A stretch of 64,000 nt of DNA from Acetivibrio straminisolvens JCM 21531 (GCF_000521465.1 NZ_BAVR01000009.1:1-64000), one strand, 5' to 3'. Positions 50,360 to 60,450 are shown, numbered from the stretch's first letter. Notes: generated from the sequence alone by a model not told the origin. Translations and numbers: made by a program.

Positions 50360-53020
50360 TTGAATGAGGACCTCGAAGTACTGGTAGCAGGAGATGACAT
50401 AGAGCATATAGCAACCATAGAAAATATACTTTCGGATATGGGGTACAAGTATTTCATTAGAAATGTCAGGACACTTAGTGAATTCAAATATAATTTGATG
50501 AAGAATACCTTTCACATCGTGTTTTTTGACTATTGTTCGGATATTTCTTTTACCGATGCGATTGAGCCGCTTAAAGGACTTAAAGAAGAAGCTCCGGTTG
50601 TTGTGCTTTTGGAAGACGGTGACAATGGACAAGGTCTTGAAATGATAAAATTAGGAGCTTACGATTATTGCGAAAAGAAAGATATTGTAAGGCTGAAATC
50701 CATTATATTTAAAAAATGCCGGGATCTCGAGCAAAAAAGAGAGCAGAAAAGATTTGAAAAGGAGTTAGTCGAGGAAAACGAAAAACTGGTAGTAACTTTG
50801 GAGAGTATAGGAGACGGGGTAATTGTTACCGATGAAAAGGGATGTGTAATTATGATGAACAAAGCAGCTCAAGAGCTGACAGGCTATTTGACTTGCTGCT
50901 CAATAGGAAAACCGCTCTCTGAAGTTTTTGTGATAATAAACGGCTTGAGCAATGAGCCTGAGCCGAGTCCCTATGAAAGGGTATTGACGGAGCGCAAATC
51001 CGTAGGGCTTAGAAAAGATACCGTGTTGGTGTCAAAAGACGGGACTTTAAGATATGTTTCGGCAAGCACTGCCCCCATAAAAAACTCTGACCAAAAAATA
51101 ATGGGTGTGGTTGTGGTTTTCAGGGATATAACAAGAATTAAAAAGGCGGAAGAAAAACTTCAGAAGCTGTCCCAGGCGGTCGAACAAAGTCCCGGTATTA
51201 TTGTAATATCAGATACCAATGGAAATATTGAATATGTAAATCCCCAGTTCACTCAGGTGACTGGTTACAGCATTGATGAAGTAATTGGAAAAAGCCTTTT
51301 CTTCATGGAGATGCAGGAAGACAACAAAGAAAAATACAGTGAAATGATTGAGGCAATGGCTTCAGGTAAAGAATGGAGGGGAGAAATCAGGCATAAATCA
51401 AAAAACAATGTGGTATTTTGGGAATATGTATGCTATTCTCCCATAATAAACTCAGAGGGGGTCATAACCAATTATCTGAGAGTTTCAGAAGACATTACCG
51501 AAAGAAAGTTAATGTCGGAAAATCTTTTTAGGGCAAAGGAGGCAGCTGAGGCTGCAAACCGGGCAAAGAGCGAATTTCTTGCAAATATGAGTCATGAAAT
51601 TAGAACTCCTTTAAATGGAATAATCGGAATGACCAATCTTACTTTACAGACGGAATTGACCGAAGATCAGAGGGAAAATCTCAATATTATAAACTCGTGC
51701 GCAGAACTTTTACTCAGGGTTATAAACGATATTCTGGACTATTCGAAGATAGAAGCCGGAAAAATGATTTTGGAAAATGTCAAGTTTGACTTTTTGAACC
51801 TTTTGGAAAAGACATACAAATCCCATGTTGTACATGCAGATGAAAAAGGGCTGAGACTTAGCTATACTGTACAAAAAGGCATACCGAGAATTCTGGTGGG
51901 GGATCCCGGACGGCTTCAGCAGGTTTTAAACAACCTTATTTCCAATGCCATAAAATTTACTGATGTTGGCGAGGTAAAGATAACTGCGGATATTGTTGAA
52001 ATAAGAGATGATTCAGTGAAGTTAAAATTCAGCGTGTCGGACACGGGAATAGGCATAGACAGGGAAAAAATCGGCTTGCTGTTTAAAAGCTTCAGCCAGG
52101 TCGACAGTTCCATTACCAGAAGGTATGGAGGCACAGGTCTTGGACTTGCGATTTCAAGGCAGCTTGTGGAGATGATGGGGGGTGAAATCTGGGTCCAGAG
52201 CAAAAAGGAAAAAGGAAGCACTTTCTATTTTACGGCAAGTTTTAAGAGGAAGGATAAAGATGGCGTTAGGGCAGAATGTTTTTCAAACGTGAGAGGGAAA
52301 TTGCCCGGTCGAAGTCTTAGAATACTGCTTGCCGAGGATGACAAGGTCAATCAGCAGGTTATAGCCGGTATGCTGAAAAATGAACAGTATTCTCTCGTAA
52401 TTGCTGAGAATGGTTTTGAGGCAATTAAGCTATTCGAGGAGAATGAGTTTGACCTTATACTGATGGATATTCAGATGCCTAAGCTAGATGGTATTGAGGC
52501 GACGAAGAGAATAAGAAAGATGGAGGAAGGAACCTTCAGGCACATTCCCATTATTGCAGTTACTGCATATGCTTTTCAGAATGAGAGGGAAAAGTTTTTA
52601 GAAGCGGGAATGGATGATTATATTTCCAAGCCCTTTTCCTTTGACGACATTTATGCAGCAATAAACAGGGCGTTGTACCGAGATGAGCAACCCAGTGATA
52701 AAATGCAGGAAAGAAAAGAAGATGATGGGGTAAATTTGGAACCGGGTAAAAAAATCGATGAGTCTTTATCTGTAAATGAAACCGGGCCGGATATTAGCTT
52801 GGAAGAAATAATGAAAAGACTGAATCTTTCCGTATTGAATGAAAACTTAGCGGCAATTGACAAAAGTGCTCTTATAGTAAAAGAGTTTGCACAGAGCAAG
52901 GGATATGACAAAGTAAAAAGTCTTGCTTTTAAGATACAGCTTTTAGCAAGGAAAAATCAGCTGCAGGATGTTAAAAAGCTTTATGAGGAGCTAAAGCGGG
53001 AGGTCAAAGAACTTCATTAA
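50360..53020 (+). CDS. hybrid sensor histidine kinase with PAS domains and receiver
   Basis: The 886-residue cytoplasmic kinase begins with a degenerate receiver-like domain (1-125) and two PAS domains (about 145-275 and 280-400) each ending in a PAC motif (VVVFRDITRI, LRVSEDITERK). The HisKA box is FLANMSHEIRTPLNGIIGM near 420, with N box NLISNAIKFTDVG and GGTGLGLAISRQL. A C-terminal receiver has LLAEDDKVNQQ and LILMDIQMPKLDG. There is no membrane segment. It starts at TTG after GAGGTGGGG and follows cheB in the cluster, so it may feed into the chemosensory path. Confidence 0.9.
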   Translation: MNEDLEVLVAGDDIEHIATIENILSDMGYKYFIRNVRTLSEFKYNLMKNTFHIVFFDYCSDISFTDAIEPLKGLKEEAPVVVLLEDGDNGQGLEMIKLGAYDYCEKKDIVRLKSIIFKKCRDLEQKREQKRFEKELVEENEKLVVTLESIGDGVIVTDEKGCVIMMNKAAQELTGYLTCCSIGKPLSEVFVIINGLSNEPEPSPYERVLTERKSVGLRKDTVLVSKDGTLRYVSASTAPIKNSDQKIMGVVVVFRDITRIKKAEEKLQKLSQAVEQSPGIIVISDTNGNIEYVNPQFTQVTGYSIDEVIGKSLFFMEMQEDNKEKYSEMIEAMASGKEWRGEIRHKSKNNVVFWEYVCYSPIINSEGVITNYLRVSEDITERKLMSENLFRAKEAAEAANRAKSEFLANMSHEIRTPLNGIIGMTNLTLQTELTEDQRENLNIINSCAELLLRVINDILDYSKIEAGKMILENVKFDFLNLLEKTYKSHVVHADEKGLRLSYTVQKGIPRILVGDPGRLQQVLNNLISNAIKFTDVGEVKITADIVEIRDDSVKLKFSVSDTGIGIDREKIGLLFKSFSQVDSSITRRYGGTGLGLAISRQLVEMMGGEIWVQSKKEKGSTFYFTASFKRKDKDGVRAECFSNVRGKLPGRSLRILLAEDDKVNQQVIAGMLKNEQYSLVIAENGFEAIKLFEENEFDLILMDIQMPKLDGIEATKRIRKMEEGTFRHIPIIAVTAYAFQNEREKFLEAGMDDYISKPFSFDDIYAAINRALYRDEQPSDKMQERKEDDGVNLEPGKKIDESLSVNETGPDISLEEIMKRLNLSVLNENLAAIDKSALIVKEFAQSKGYDKVKSLAFKIQLLARKNQLQDVKKLYEELKREVKELH

Positions 53021-53066
53021 GAAAAATTAAACATATACAATAATATCTATGGAAAGGGGTTTTAAA

Positions 53067-53477
53067 ATGAGGATACTAATTGCAGAAGACGATTATGCAA
53101 GCAGGAAGTTTTTGTACAAGTTTCTTTCTTGCTATGGGGAATGCGACATTACTATAGACGGAATTGAAGCAGTCGACGCATTTATGATTGCTCTTGACGA
53201 AGGAAAACCCTATGACTTGGTATGCCTCGATATCATGATGCCGAAGCTCGACGGAACAAAGGCTTTAAAGGCAATAAGAGATGTGGAAAAGCAAAAGGGA
53301 ATTGAAGGAGACAATCGGGTGAAGGTCATAATGACAACAGCTTTAAACGATACAACCAATGTCTACACCGCCTTTGAATCGGGATGCGAAGCTTATGCGG
53401 CAAAGCCCATAGATACGGAGAAGTTTGCCGAAGTTTTGAAAAAAATAGGGTTAATCAGCAGCGTTGAAGTAAAATAG
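53067..53477 (+). CDS. single-domain response regulator
   Basis: The 136-residue receiver has ILIAEDDYASRKF, the phosphoacceptor in LVCLDIMMPKLDG and the lysine in YAAKPIDTEKF. There is no output domain, so it acts by protein contact, perhaps as partner of the hybrid kinase. ATG 53067 follows AAAGGGG. A terminator and a double-hairpin repeat follow. Confidence 0.9.
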   Translation: MRILIAEDDYASRKFLYKFLSCYGECDITIDGIEAVDAFMIALDEGKPYDLVCLDIMMPKLDGTKALKAIRDVEKQKGIEGDNRVKVIMTTALNDTTNVYTAFESGCEAYAAKPIDTEKFAEVLKKIGLISSVEVK

Positions 53478-53497
53478 TACAAAAAAATAGCACTTGA

Positions 53498-53534
53498 AAG
53501 CAAAAGGGGCAGTAAGTCCCTTTTTGCTTGATTT
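53498..53534 (+). terminator. Rho-independent terminator
   Basis: AAGCAAAAGGGG and CCCTTTTTGCTT (53498-53529) form a stem around a short loop, followed by GATTT. The end of the chemosensory cluster. Confidence 0.75.
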
Positions 53535-53535
53535 G

Positions 53536-53593
53536 GCCTCTTGGAATGAAATGAAAGAGGCAAAAGCGAAGGGACTCGATGTCCCGAGCTTTT
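53536..53593 (+). repeat. double-hairpin intergenic repeat, copy C
   Basis: This 58-base copy is almost identical to the one at 41552-41609 and lies directly after a terminator at a gene's 3' end. Hairpins CCTCTT/AAGAGG and GGGAC-TCGAT-GTCCC within AAAAGC/GCTTTT. Confidence 0.85.
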
Positions 53594-53605
53594 AGTGCTT
53601 ATTTT

Positions 53606-54180
53606 TCATAATCTGAAAACCTTTTTCCTGAGACGTTTAAACAGACCGTCTTTGTTTTTTTCTCTCCACATTCCTATGGAACGGTCGACATTTTCAAAAT
53701 GCTTGTCCAGCTTGCTTTCAAGTCTTCTTACATTATTTTCAAAACAGGCACCAAGCTCAAGCTTTGTCTTGTTGAGTTCGTTGGTCATATGCTCTTTTGC
53801 CAATTCCACCTCTTGAGAAAAGCTGTTGGTCAGTTGCTTCTCAAACTCCTGGAAGAATGTTTTTATATCAAGGATGCTTTCGCTGTGATTTCGTTTTGGG
53901 ACAGGCACACTAATATCCCCGGTTACAACCGGAGGAGGCTCTGTTATAATATTTTCCGACTGGAGAATTTTTTTATGGCTTTTATCTCAAGTCCATCATC
54001 CCTCATGGCCTTAATCTTGTACATAATATTGGCAAGTTCCGGAGTGTAGCATCTCCTGCCCCTTTTGTCCTTTGGGACATACAGATTGAACTCTCTTTCA
54101 TAATATCTTAAAGTATGATCGGTTACATTGAGATATTCGCTAAGTTCTGTGATAGAATAACGGTCTTTCATAACTTCCAC
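53606..54180 (-). CDS. MerR-like DNA-binding protein with coiled-coil tail (frameshifted)
   Basis: An N-terminal MerR-type winged helix (YSITELSEYLNVTDHTLRYYERE, then a GRRCYTPEL wing, about residues 5-75) is joined to a proline-rich hinge. A long charged coiled coil (about 110-170) and a basic end follow. One T is missing from the plus-strand run 53968-53974, which splits the two halves. Corrected length is 191 residues. GTG 54180 is preferred because GGAGG lies 7 bases upstream. The layout recalls RacA-type chromosome-anchoring or DUF3967 proteins; the target is unknown. Confidence 0.75.
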
Positions 54181-54386
54181 GTAAATACCTCCATTTCTTT
54201 TTGAAGCATATTTAAAGCAGGTTAGAATTACACATTCCAGAAATAAACGGTTCAACACTCTTTGATATATAGCCAATGAGGTTTTAGGACAAAAAGGCTA
54301 AAAACCGATGCCTTTGCCTTACACCTTTGCAATGAAGGCAAGTACTATAATAACATCAATAGTTTATTGTGTAAATGTTTGGATGA

Positions 54387-55339
54387 TTATTTTCTCAATA
54401 TTTCCAAAACGGATTTCATGTCATCGGGTATCGGCGCAGTAATTTCAAGGGTTTTTTCGTGAAAGGATGCACAAAGACAGCTCTTTGGGAGTGGAGGGCT
54501 TGTCTTCCAAGAATTTCGCAAGTTACAGGAGGAATATTGCTTTGGGGAATACGGGATTTATTGCCCAAAAGAGAGTAGGGAGTGTCGGTAAAAGGGTATA
54601 GGGTATCCCCGACAAGAGGATGACCGATTGCTTGGCAATGCACTCTTATCTGATGGGTTCTTCCGGTCTCTAACCGGAATTTTACCAAGGTGGCGTTATT
54701 TAGACGCTCAAGTACCGTGTAATGCGTCACGGCATTATCCCCATCAGGGGAAATGTGCCTTAGCATAATGCTCCCGGGTTTCGGGCTATGGGAAGGTCTA
54801 TAGTTCCGTTGTCATTTTCCAATACATTGTGCACAATGCCGATGTATTCTTTGAGAAAGGTTTTGTCATTCATCTGCTGAATAAGAATTTCTTGAGTATA
54901 AGGATTTTTTGCAAATATAATAATGCCGGAGGTATCTCTGTCCAGTCTTATAACCGGGCGAACCTTTTTTACAATTCCCTTTTTCTGAAGATGAAACGAT
55001 ACGGCATTGGCAAGGGTACCGCTGGGGTGTGAGCATGTAGGATGAACCACGATGCCGGGCTGTTTGTTTAAAGCAATAAGAAATTCATCTTCATAGATTA
55101 TGTCTATGGGTATGTCTTCGGGTTCAAGAAAGATACCTGACTCATCAAAGTCGAGATCTGCTTCGATTATGTCGTTTTCGCACACAAGGCATTTACATAA
55201 ACAGGATGGCCGTTGCACAGAATTTTGCCTGGTGCTTTAACTTTTTAATAAGCCTTTCTGAAAGATTAAGCTGTTTTTTCAATATATATTTTACGGTTTT
55301 GCCCGTAGTTTCCTTATCAACTGTATATTTTAAATTCAA
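54387..55339 (-). CDS. rluD: RluD family 23S rRNA pseudouridine synthase (four frameshifts)
   Basis: RluD-type enzymes make pseudouridine in 23S rRNA. An N-terminal S4 domain (LSERLIKKLKHQGKILCNG) precedes the catalytic domain with ALNKQPGIVVHP, the aspartate in VIRLDRDTSGIIIFAKN near residue 140, RLETGRTHQIRVHCQAIGHPLVGD and FVHPFTKKTLEI. One base is missing at each of 55228-55229, 55175-55178, 54773-54775 and 54452-54457, which breaks it into five pieces; correction gives a normal 318 residues ending at 54387. TTG 55339 is the likely start. Four breaks in one 950-base gene is the densest case in the window. Confidence 0.9.
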
Positions 55340-55427
55340 ATGTTATCACCATATAAATATTATTACAGCATCCTCAAAAATTCAAGGCCCTTGAGACGGA
55401 GAAAACTTAAGTGCTTTATCAATGGTT

Positions 55428-55456
55428 TTGCATAAAAACCGTTTTTCATATAAAAT
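55428..55456 (+). promoter_or_regulatory. sigma-A type promoter of the solute-binding protein operon
   Basis: TTGCAT at 55428-55433 and TAAAAT at 55451-55456 are separated by exactly 17 bases, about 40 bases before the gene at 55496. Confidence 0.55.
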
Positions 55457-55495
55457 AAAAATAAGGGGAAAAAACGATTAAAAAGGGGGCAAAAA

Positions 55496-56971
55496 ATGTA
55501 TTTTAATAAAAGGCTCTCTGTGTTGTTGCTCTGTTTGGTGATGTCAGTTTTTATGTTTACCGGATGTCAAAAAGATATAAAGACTGGTGACAATACCTCG
55601 GATAAAAGGGTAAAGCTCACATTCTGCATGTCCCAGACAGGCTGGGGAGGAGAAGCAGTCGATCCGGAATTAATGAAAGAAGTTGAGAAGTATATTGAAG
55701 AGAAGACAAATACTGATTTGGAAATTATTGCACCGCCTCAGAGCAGTTATAATGACAGGCTGAATGTCATGCTTACCACAGGTGAGATACCGGATATATT
55801 TGTTGTAAGAAAAGCAATGGATAATCTTCAGGTTATAGCTTCAAGGGGCTATACAATACCTATGGATAATCTTATTGAAAATGTTCCGGAGATTACATCA
55901 TTGGTTGACCCTGAGTATCTGGATTATCTTAGAGTAAATGGAAGCCTTCACGCTGTGCCTATGTATGTGCCGCTTTCAAAAATCCTTTGGATTAGGAAAG
56001 ACTATATGGATAAATATGAGTTAAACTTGTCCGAAATTCCTACCACCGAAGAGTTTTACAATGAAATGAAGAAATTGAGCGGCAAGGGAATTATACCTTT
56101 CACTTTCCCGAAGTTCCTTGACAATCTGCCGTTTTTCTTTAATCCTTTCGGTGCTTATTATGGAATCGGAATAGATGAAAATGGTAAATACTATGATGGA
56201 TTTAATACGCCTGAGGCGAGAGAGGCACTTTTATATGTTGCAAAGCTTTATCAGGAGAAGATTTTGGATCAGGAATTTCTGACAAATGAAAATGCAACTA
56301 TTCGGGAAAAATTGATTTCGGGAAAAGCGGCGTCCGCTATAGATTATTTCAACAGGTACATATATTTTGTTAATGAGAGCGGAAAGGTTAATGAATCTAC
56401 GGATTTTATCCCCATATACGAGCTGAAAGGTCCTAATGGACATGGCGGAAATCTCAATGAAGCCATTCAGGATGTTATCTGTATTTCTTCAAAGACAAAA
56501 TATCCTGAGAAGGCAATGGAGGTAATCAAGTTTTATTTCTACTCCCAGGAAGGGGTCAAATTGAGATGCCTTGGAGTAGAGGACAAGCATTACACTATTG
56601 AGGACGGCTTTATCAAGCCCACAGAAAAGGCTAAAAATTCAGGTTATAAATATGACATATATCAGTTTATGTTTTATTATCCCCAAATTTCAGATTTTGA
56701 ATTCAGGTGGGATGAAAAAACGGAAAGCTTGCTGCCAAGTCAGCTAAAATTTGCACAAGAGGCAAACAAACATCTAGGTCCAAAGTATTTGGTGCCCGGA
56801 GGAAAATCCGAGCTATATGATAAAAACATATCTACGTACAAGAAAAAAATTGATGAGATTTCATCAAAGATTATATTGGGAACAGTTACTGTGGATGAGG
56901 GTTATAAAGAGTATGAAGAATTTTGGAGAAGCATAAAAGGAGATAAAATGCTTGAGGAATTAAACAATTAG
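55496..56971 (+). CDS. extracellular solute-binding lipoprotein
   Basis: The 491-residue lipoprotein has a signal peptide with lipobox FTGC and lipid-bearing Cys24. The rest has the family 1 solute-binding fold of sugar ABC importers, with TGEIPDIFVVRK, YGIGIDENGKYYDG and a CISSKTKYPEKAMEVIKF block near the C-terminus; related to LplA/YtcQ-like proteins. No permease or ATPase gene lies near. A kinase and a response regulator follow directly, so it may act in sensing rather than transport (inference). Confidence 0.9.
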   Translation: MYFNKRLSVLLLCLVMSVFMFTGCQKDIKTGDNTSDKRVKLTFCMSQTGWGGEAVDPELMKEVEKYIEEKTNTDLEIIAPPQSSYNDRLNVMLTTGEIPDIFVVRKAMDNLQVIASRGYTIPMDNLIENVPEITSLVDPEYLDYLRVNGSLHAVPMYVPLSKILWIRKDYMDKYELNLSEIPTTEEFYNEMKKLSGKGIIPFTFPKFLDNLPFFFNPFGAYYGIGIDENGKYYDGFNTPEAREALLYVAKLYQEKILDQEFLTNENATIREKLISGKAASAIDYFNRYIYFVNESGKVNESTDFIPIYELKGPNGHGGNLNEAIQDVICISSKTKYPEKAMEVIKFYFYSQEGVKLRCLGVEDKHYTIEDGFIKPTEKAKNSGYKYDIYQFMFYYPQISDFEFRWDEKTESLLPSQLKFAQEANKHLGPKYLVPGGKSELYDKNISTYKKKIDEISSKIILGTVTVDEGYKEYEEFWRSIKGDKMLEELNN

Positions 56972-57002
56972 ACTTTTATTATGGGGTTGGGGTATTTGAT
57001 TT

Positions 57003-58844
57003 ATGAAACATAGTAGTCGTGAGGTTAATCAAATCAAATCTAACTATAGAATATACACAACGAAGAAAAAGGTTTTCTTATATTTTTTTATTGCTGCTAT
57101 CGCTATTTTTCTTGTTTTCAACTGGCTGTTTTACAGGCTGTACTCAGCGAATATCGAACAAATTTTAATCACGGAAAGCAAAAACGGATTAAGCAAGACA
57201 ATGGAATACGTGGACATGATTTTAAGCAACATGGAATATACTGCCGATGTGGTGCAAAGCAATCTTCAAATACAAAGCAAACTTGAGTTTGGGGACTTTA
57301 GCGAACCCAATGACTATATTGTTGACAGGGAAATCGTGGACACCCTTAAAAGTATCATTACATATTCTTCAAACAGTGCCGCTTCCATTGACTTGTATCT
57401 ATATAAAAACAAGAAATTGTATACCAGCGATTACGGAGTGTATTCAAATCAGCCGGGGGGAGTTTCTGATTATTATTATGAGATTGGAAAAGAAGACAAA
57501 AAATTTGCTTTAACAGACGAGTACAGAAAAAAGCTTAGCTTTTTGCTCGACAGAAACTATGAGCAGATTACAATGGTAAGGCCCTTATATGTATTGTCTA
57601 CTGGCGTAAAATCCGGAGTACTTGCTGTAAATTTTGATAAGTATTATATCCAAAACATCATTCAGGGAAAATCCAATTATAGCAATATGATTTTAGACGC
57701 AGCGGTAATACTGTTATCAGTACTTTTGCCGAGAAGAATCCTTTTCCAAGGAAGAGACAGAAGAGATAAAATCCTATGTCGTAGGGGAAAGAGGAGAAAA
57801 ACTGTGCAAGTTTTCCGGGGAGAAGTATGTTTTGGTGTATGATACGTCGAAATATTCCGGCTGGAAGTATGTAACTATCGTTCCGGCTTCTTCGTCAATG
57901 CAGCAGATGACAGAGCTTAGGAACTCCATATTTCTTTTATTTCTAATAATGAATGTGGCAACTGCGGTTACTCTTATTTTTCTTTTATCAAAGACTGTTT
58001 ACAGAAAACTAAACAAGCTTATTGTTTCCATGAAGAAAGTGGAGGAGGGGAATTTTGACGTATATATCCGGCACAAAGATACCGATGAGTTCGGTTTCAT
58101 GTATTCCAGATTTAACGATATGGTGGAAAAAATACGTTATCTTTTCAAGGAGCTCTATACCCAGAAACTTTTGCAGAAGGATGCGGAATTAAAGCTCTTG
58201 CAGTCAAAAATCAATCCCCACTTTATATACAATATTTTTGACAATATGAACTGGCTGATTCAACTGGAGCGTTATGAGGAGCTTGAAGTTTTGGTAGATT
58301 CGGTGTCCACTTATTTTAAACGCAGTCTTAACGCAGGAAAAGATTTTATCACAGTGGCGGACACAATGAAGCAGTTGGAGAGTTATGTCAAGATTCAAAA
58401 AATCCGGTTTAAAGACCGTTTTGAATGTGCTTTCGATTTTGATGACGAGATTATTGATATGATGATACCAAATTTCATACTGCAGCCTTTGCTGGAAAAT
58501 GCCATTTGCCATGGAATAGAGCCAAAGACAGAGAAAAGCTTTATTCAAGTTAAAGGAGTAAAAGATGATGATAAAGTGGTCTTTACTGTCGAAGATGACG
58601 GTGTGGGCATAAGTTCCGAGGCACTAAAAAAATCACCGACTTTCTTGCAAGCGACAAGACGGATGAAGAGAATTATTTTGCCCTTGCAAATATCAATAAA
58701 AGGATAAAGCTTTATTACGGTGAGAAGTACGGTCTTACCGTCAGCAGTGCGGAGGGTATTGGGACTAAAGTAACGGTAATTATACCTTTTAATGCGGACA
58801 AGGTTTTGGGGGTAATTTATGCTAAAGATGATTATAGCCGATGA
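57003..58844 (+). CDS. YesM-type sensor histidine kinase (three frameshifts)
   Basis: A membrane helix (residues 24-45) is followed by an extracellular Cache-like sensor domain (about 48-300), a second helix near 310-335, and a HAMP domain. A His_kinase block (LQSKINPHFIYNIFDNMNW) carries the phosphorylated histidine, and an ATPase domain has QPLLENAICHGIEPK and DDGVGI. One base is missing near 57704, 57746 and in the A run 58626-58632. Corrected, it has 614 residues and ends at 58842-58844, overlapping the regulator start by 26 bases. Homologous pairs sense carbohydrates. Confidence 0.9.
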
Positions 58845-60450
58845 TGAGCAGATTATTTTGGACGGAATAAAAGAAAGTATCGATTGGAAGAGTTATGACA
58901 TAGAAGTTGCAGGGACAGCAAGAAACGGTATAGAAGCACTCAAACTGGTAAATTCCACAGAAGCTGATATCCTCGTTACCGATATCAGAATGCCGGGATT
59001 AAGCGGTCTTGAGCTTGTAAAGGAGATTCGCAAAGCCAGGCAGGATATCCGGATTATACTCATCAGTGCCTATGAAGAGTTTGAGTTTGCACAGGAAGCC
59101 ATTTCCCTTGGGGTGCAATCTTACATTTCCAAGCCCTTAAAAAAGCAAAAGATAGTTGATGAGGTATCAAAAGCACGGGATGCCATTTTGAAAGAGAAAC
59201 TGGAAAAGGAGAACCAAACACGGTTGGAAGAGATGTATAAAAATAATCTTCCGATTTTAAGAGAGTATTTTCATAACAATTTGATTATGGGCAGATTAAA
59301 ATCTATGGGGGATTTAACCAAACAGTTTGATCTTTATGAAATTGACCTTGAAGAGTCCAATGTGGGTGTAGTGGTGCTTACCGTAGATAATAGGACGGAG
59401 AATTTAAAGGATTTGCTTGATAAGAGCTTTCAGCTTGTAAATATAAGGATTGCTGAAATGGCAAGGGACTTTATGCCTTCCTGTTACAAAAAAATTATTT
59501 TTCAGAGTTACAACAACGAAGTAGTTGTTGTATATAATGCCGGAAGTAATTTTGCTGCTGCTATAAAGGATGCAACTTTCATGGCTGAAAAAATCAAGAA
59601 TACGATTTTTCATGAGATACAAGTTTCTGTCAGTGCGGGAATCGGAAGAATTTATCCCTATCTAAGGGATACTTATCTTTCATATCAGGAAGCGGTAAAA
59701 GCGCTTAATTACCGGCTGGTTTACGGAAATAACACTGTTTTGTATATTGACAATGTCGAGATAAAAGAAATGAAACATGCGCATTTTTTCAATGACCTTA
59801 GTGAAACGCTTGTGAATTTTCAGAACACTCTTTCCACAGGAATGGCCGATGAAGTTATGAAGCTTATTAAAACTAAAATTTATCAGATAGTCGGTTGCAC
59901 AAGCATTCCCTATTACTATGTACAGCAGGTATACTGCCAGCTTTTGTCCACGCTGCTAAAGACGCTGTATGAAATGAACATAACGCCGGAGCAATTGTAT
60001 GATACTCCTGTGAATCTCTATGGAGAAGTATTCAGTAAAAATACTCTTGATGAGATTGAAAAATGGTATGATGACCTGGTGGAGCGGGCATGCGCGGTTA
60101 TCAATCAAAAAAAGGCCGAAAAGGTAAGTGGGGTAATAAGCTCTGCAGTGAACTATATCAAAGAAAACTGCAAAAGGGATATATCCCTTGGAGAAGTAGC
60201 TGAGTTTGTCAATCTCAATCCTTCATACTTAAGCAGACTTTTTAAAGAAGAAAAGGGCATTCAGTTTGTGGAGTATGTAAGAAACATAAAGATGGAGATG
60301 GCAAAGGAAATGCTGAAAAACAGCAATAAAAAAATCTATCAGATTTGCGAGGAGCTGGGATATCAAAGTGTGCAGTATTTTTCCACAATTTTCAAAAATA
60401 CTGTTGGAATGACTCCTATTGAATACAGAAAAATATGTAAGACTAAATGA
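58819..60450 (+). CDS. YesN-type AraC family response regulator
   Basis: The 543-residue regulator has a receiver (residues 1-120; MIIADDEQIILDGI, phosphoacceptor in ILVTDIRMPGLSG, lysine in YISKPLK). A long middle region is followed by an AraC HTH at about 440-540 with ISLGEVAEFVNLNPSYLSRLFKEEKG and ICEELGYQSVQYFSTIFKNTVGMTP. It is the cognate partner of the upstream kinase, and such regulators often act on nearby transport or hydrolase genes. Confidence 0.93.
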   Translation: MLKMIIADDEQIILDGIKESIDWKSYDIEVAGTARNGIEALKLVNSTEADILVTDIRMPGLSGLELVKEIRKARQDIRIILISAYEEFEFAQEAISLGVQSYISKPLKKQKIVDEVSKARDAILKEKLEKENQTRLEEMYKNNLPILREYFHNNLIMGRLKSMGDLTKQFDLYEIDLEESNVGVVVLTVDNRTENLKDLLDKSFQLVNIRIAEMARDFMPSCYKKIIFQSYNNEVVVVYNAGSNFAAAIKDATFMAEKIKNTIFHEIQVSVSAGIGRIYPYLRDTYLSYQEAVKALNYRLVYGNNTVLYIDNVEIKEMKHAHFFNDLSETLVNFQNTLSTGMADEVMKLIKTKIYQIVGCTSIPYYYVQQVYCQLLSTLLKTLYEMNITPEQLYDTPVNLYGEVFSKNTLDEIEKWYDDLVERACAVINQKKAEKVSGVISSAVNYIKENCKRDISLGEVAEFVNLNPSYLSRLFKEEKGIQFVEYVRNIKMEMAKEMLKNSNKKIYQICEELGYQSVQYFSTIFKNTVGMTPIEYRKICKTK

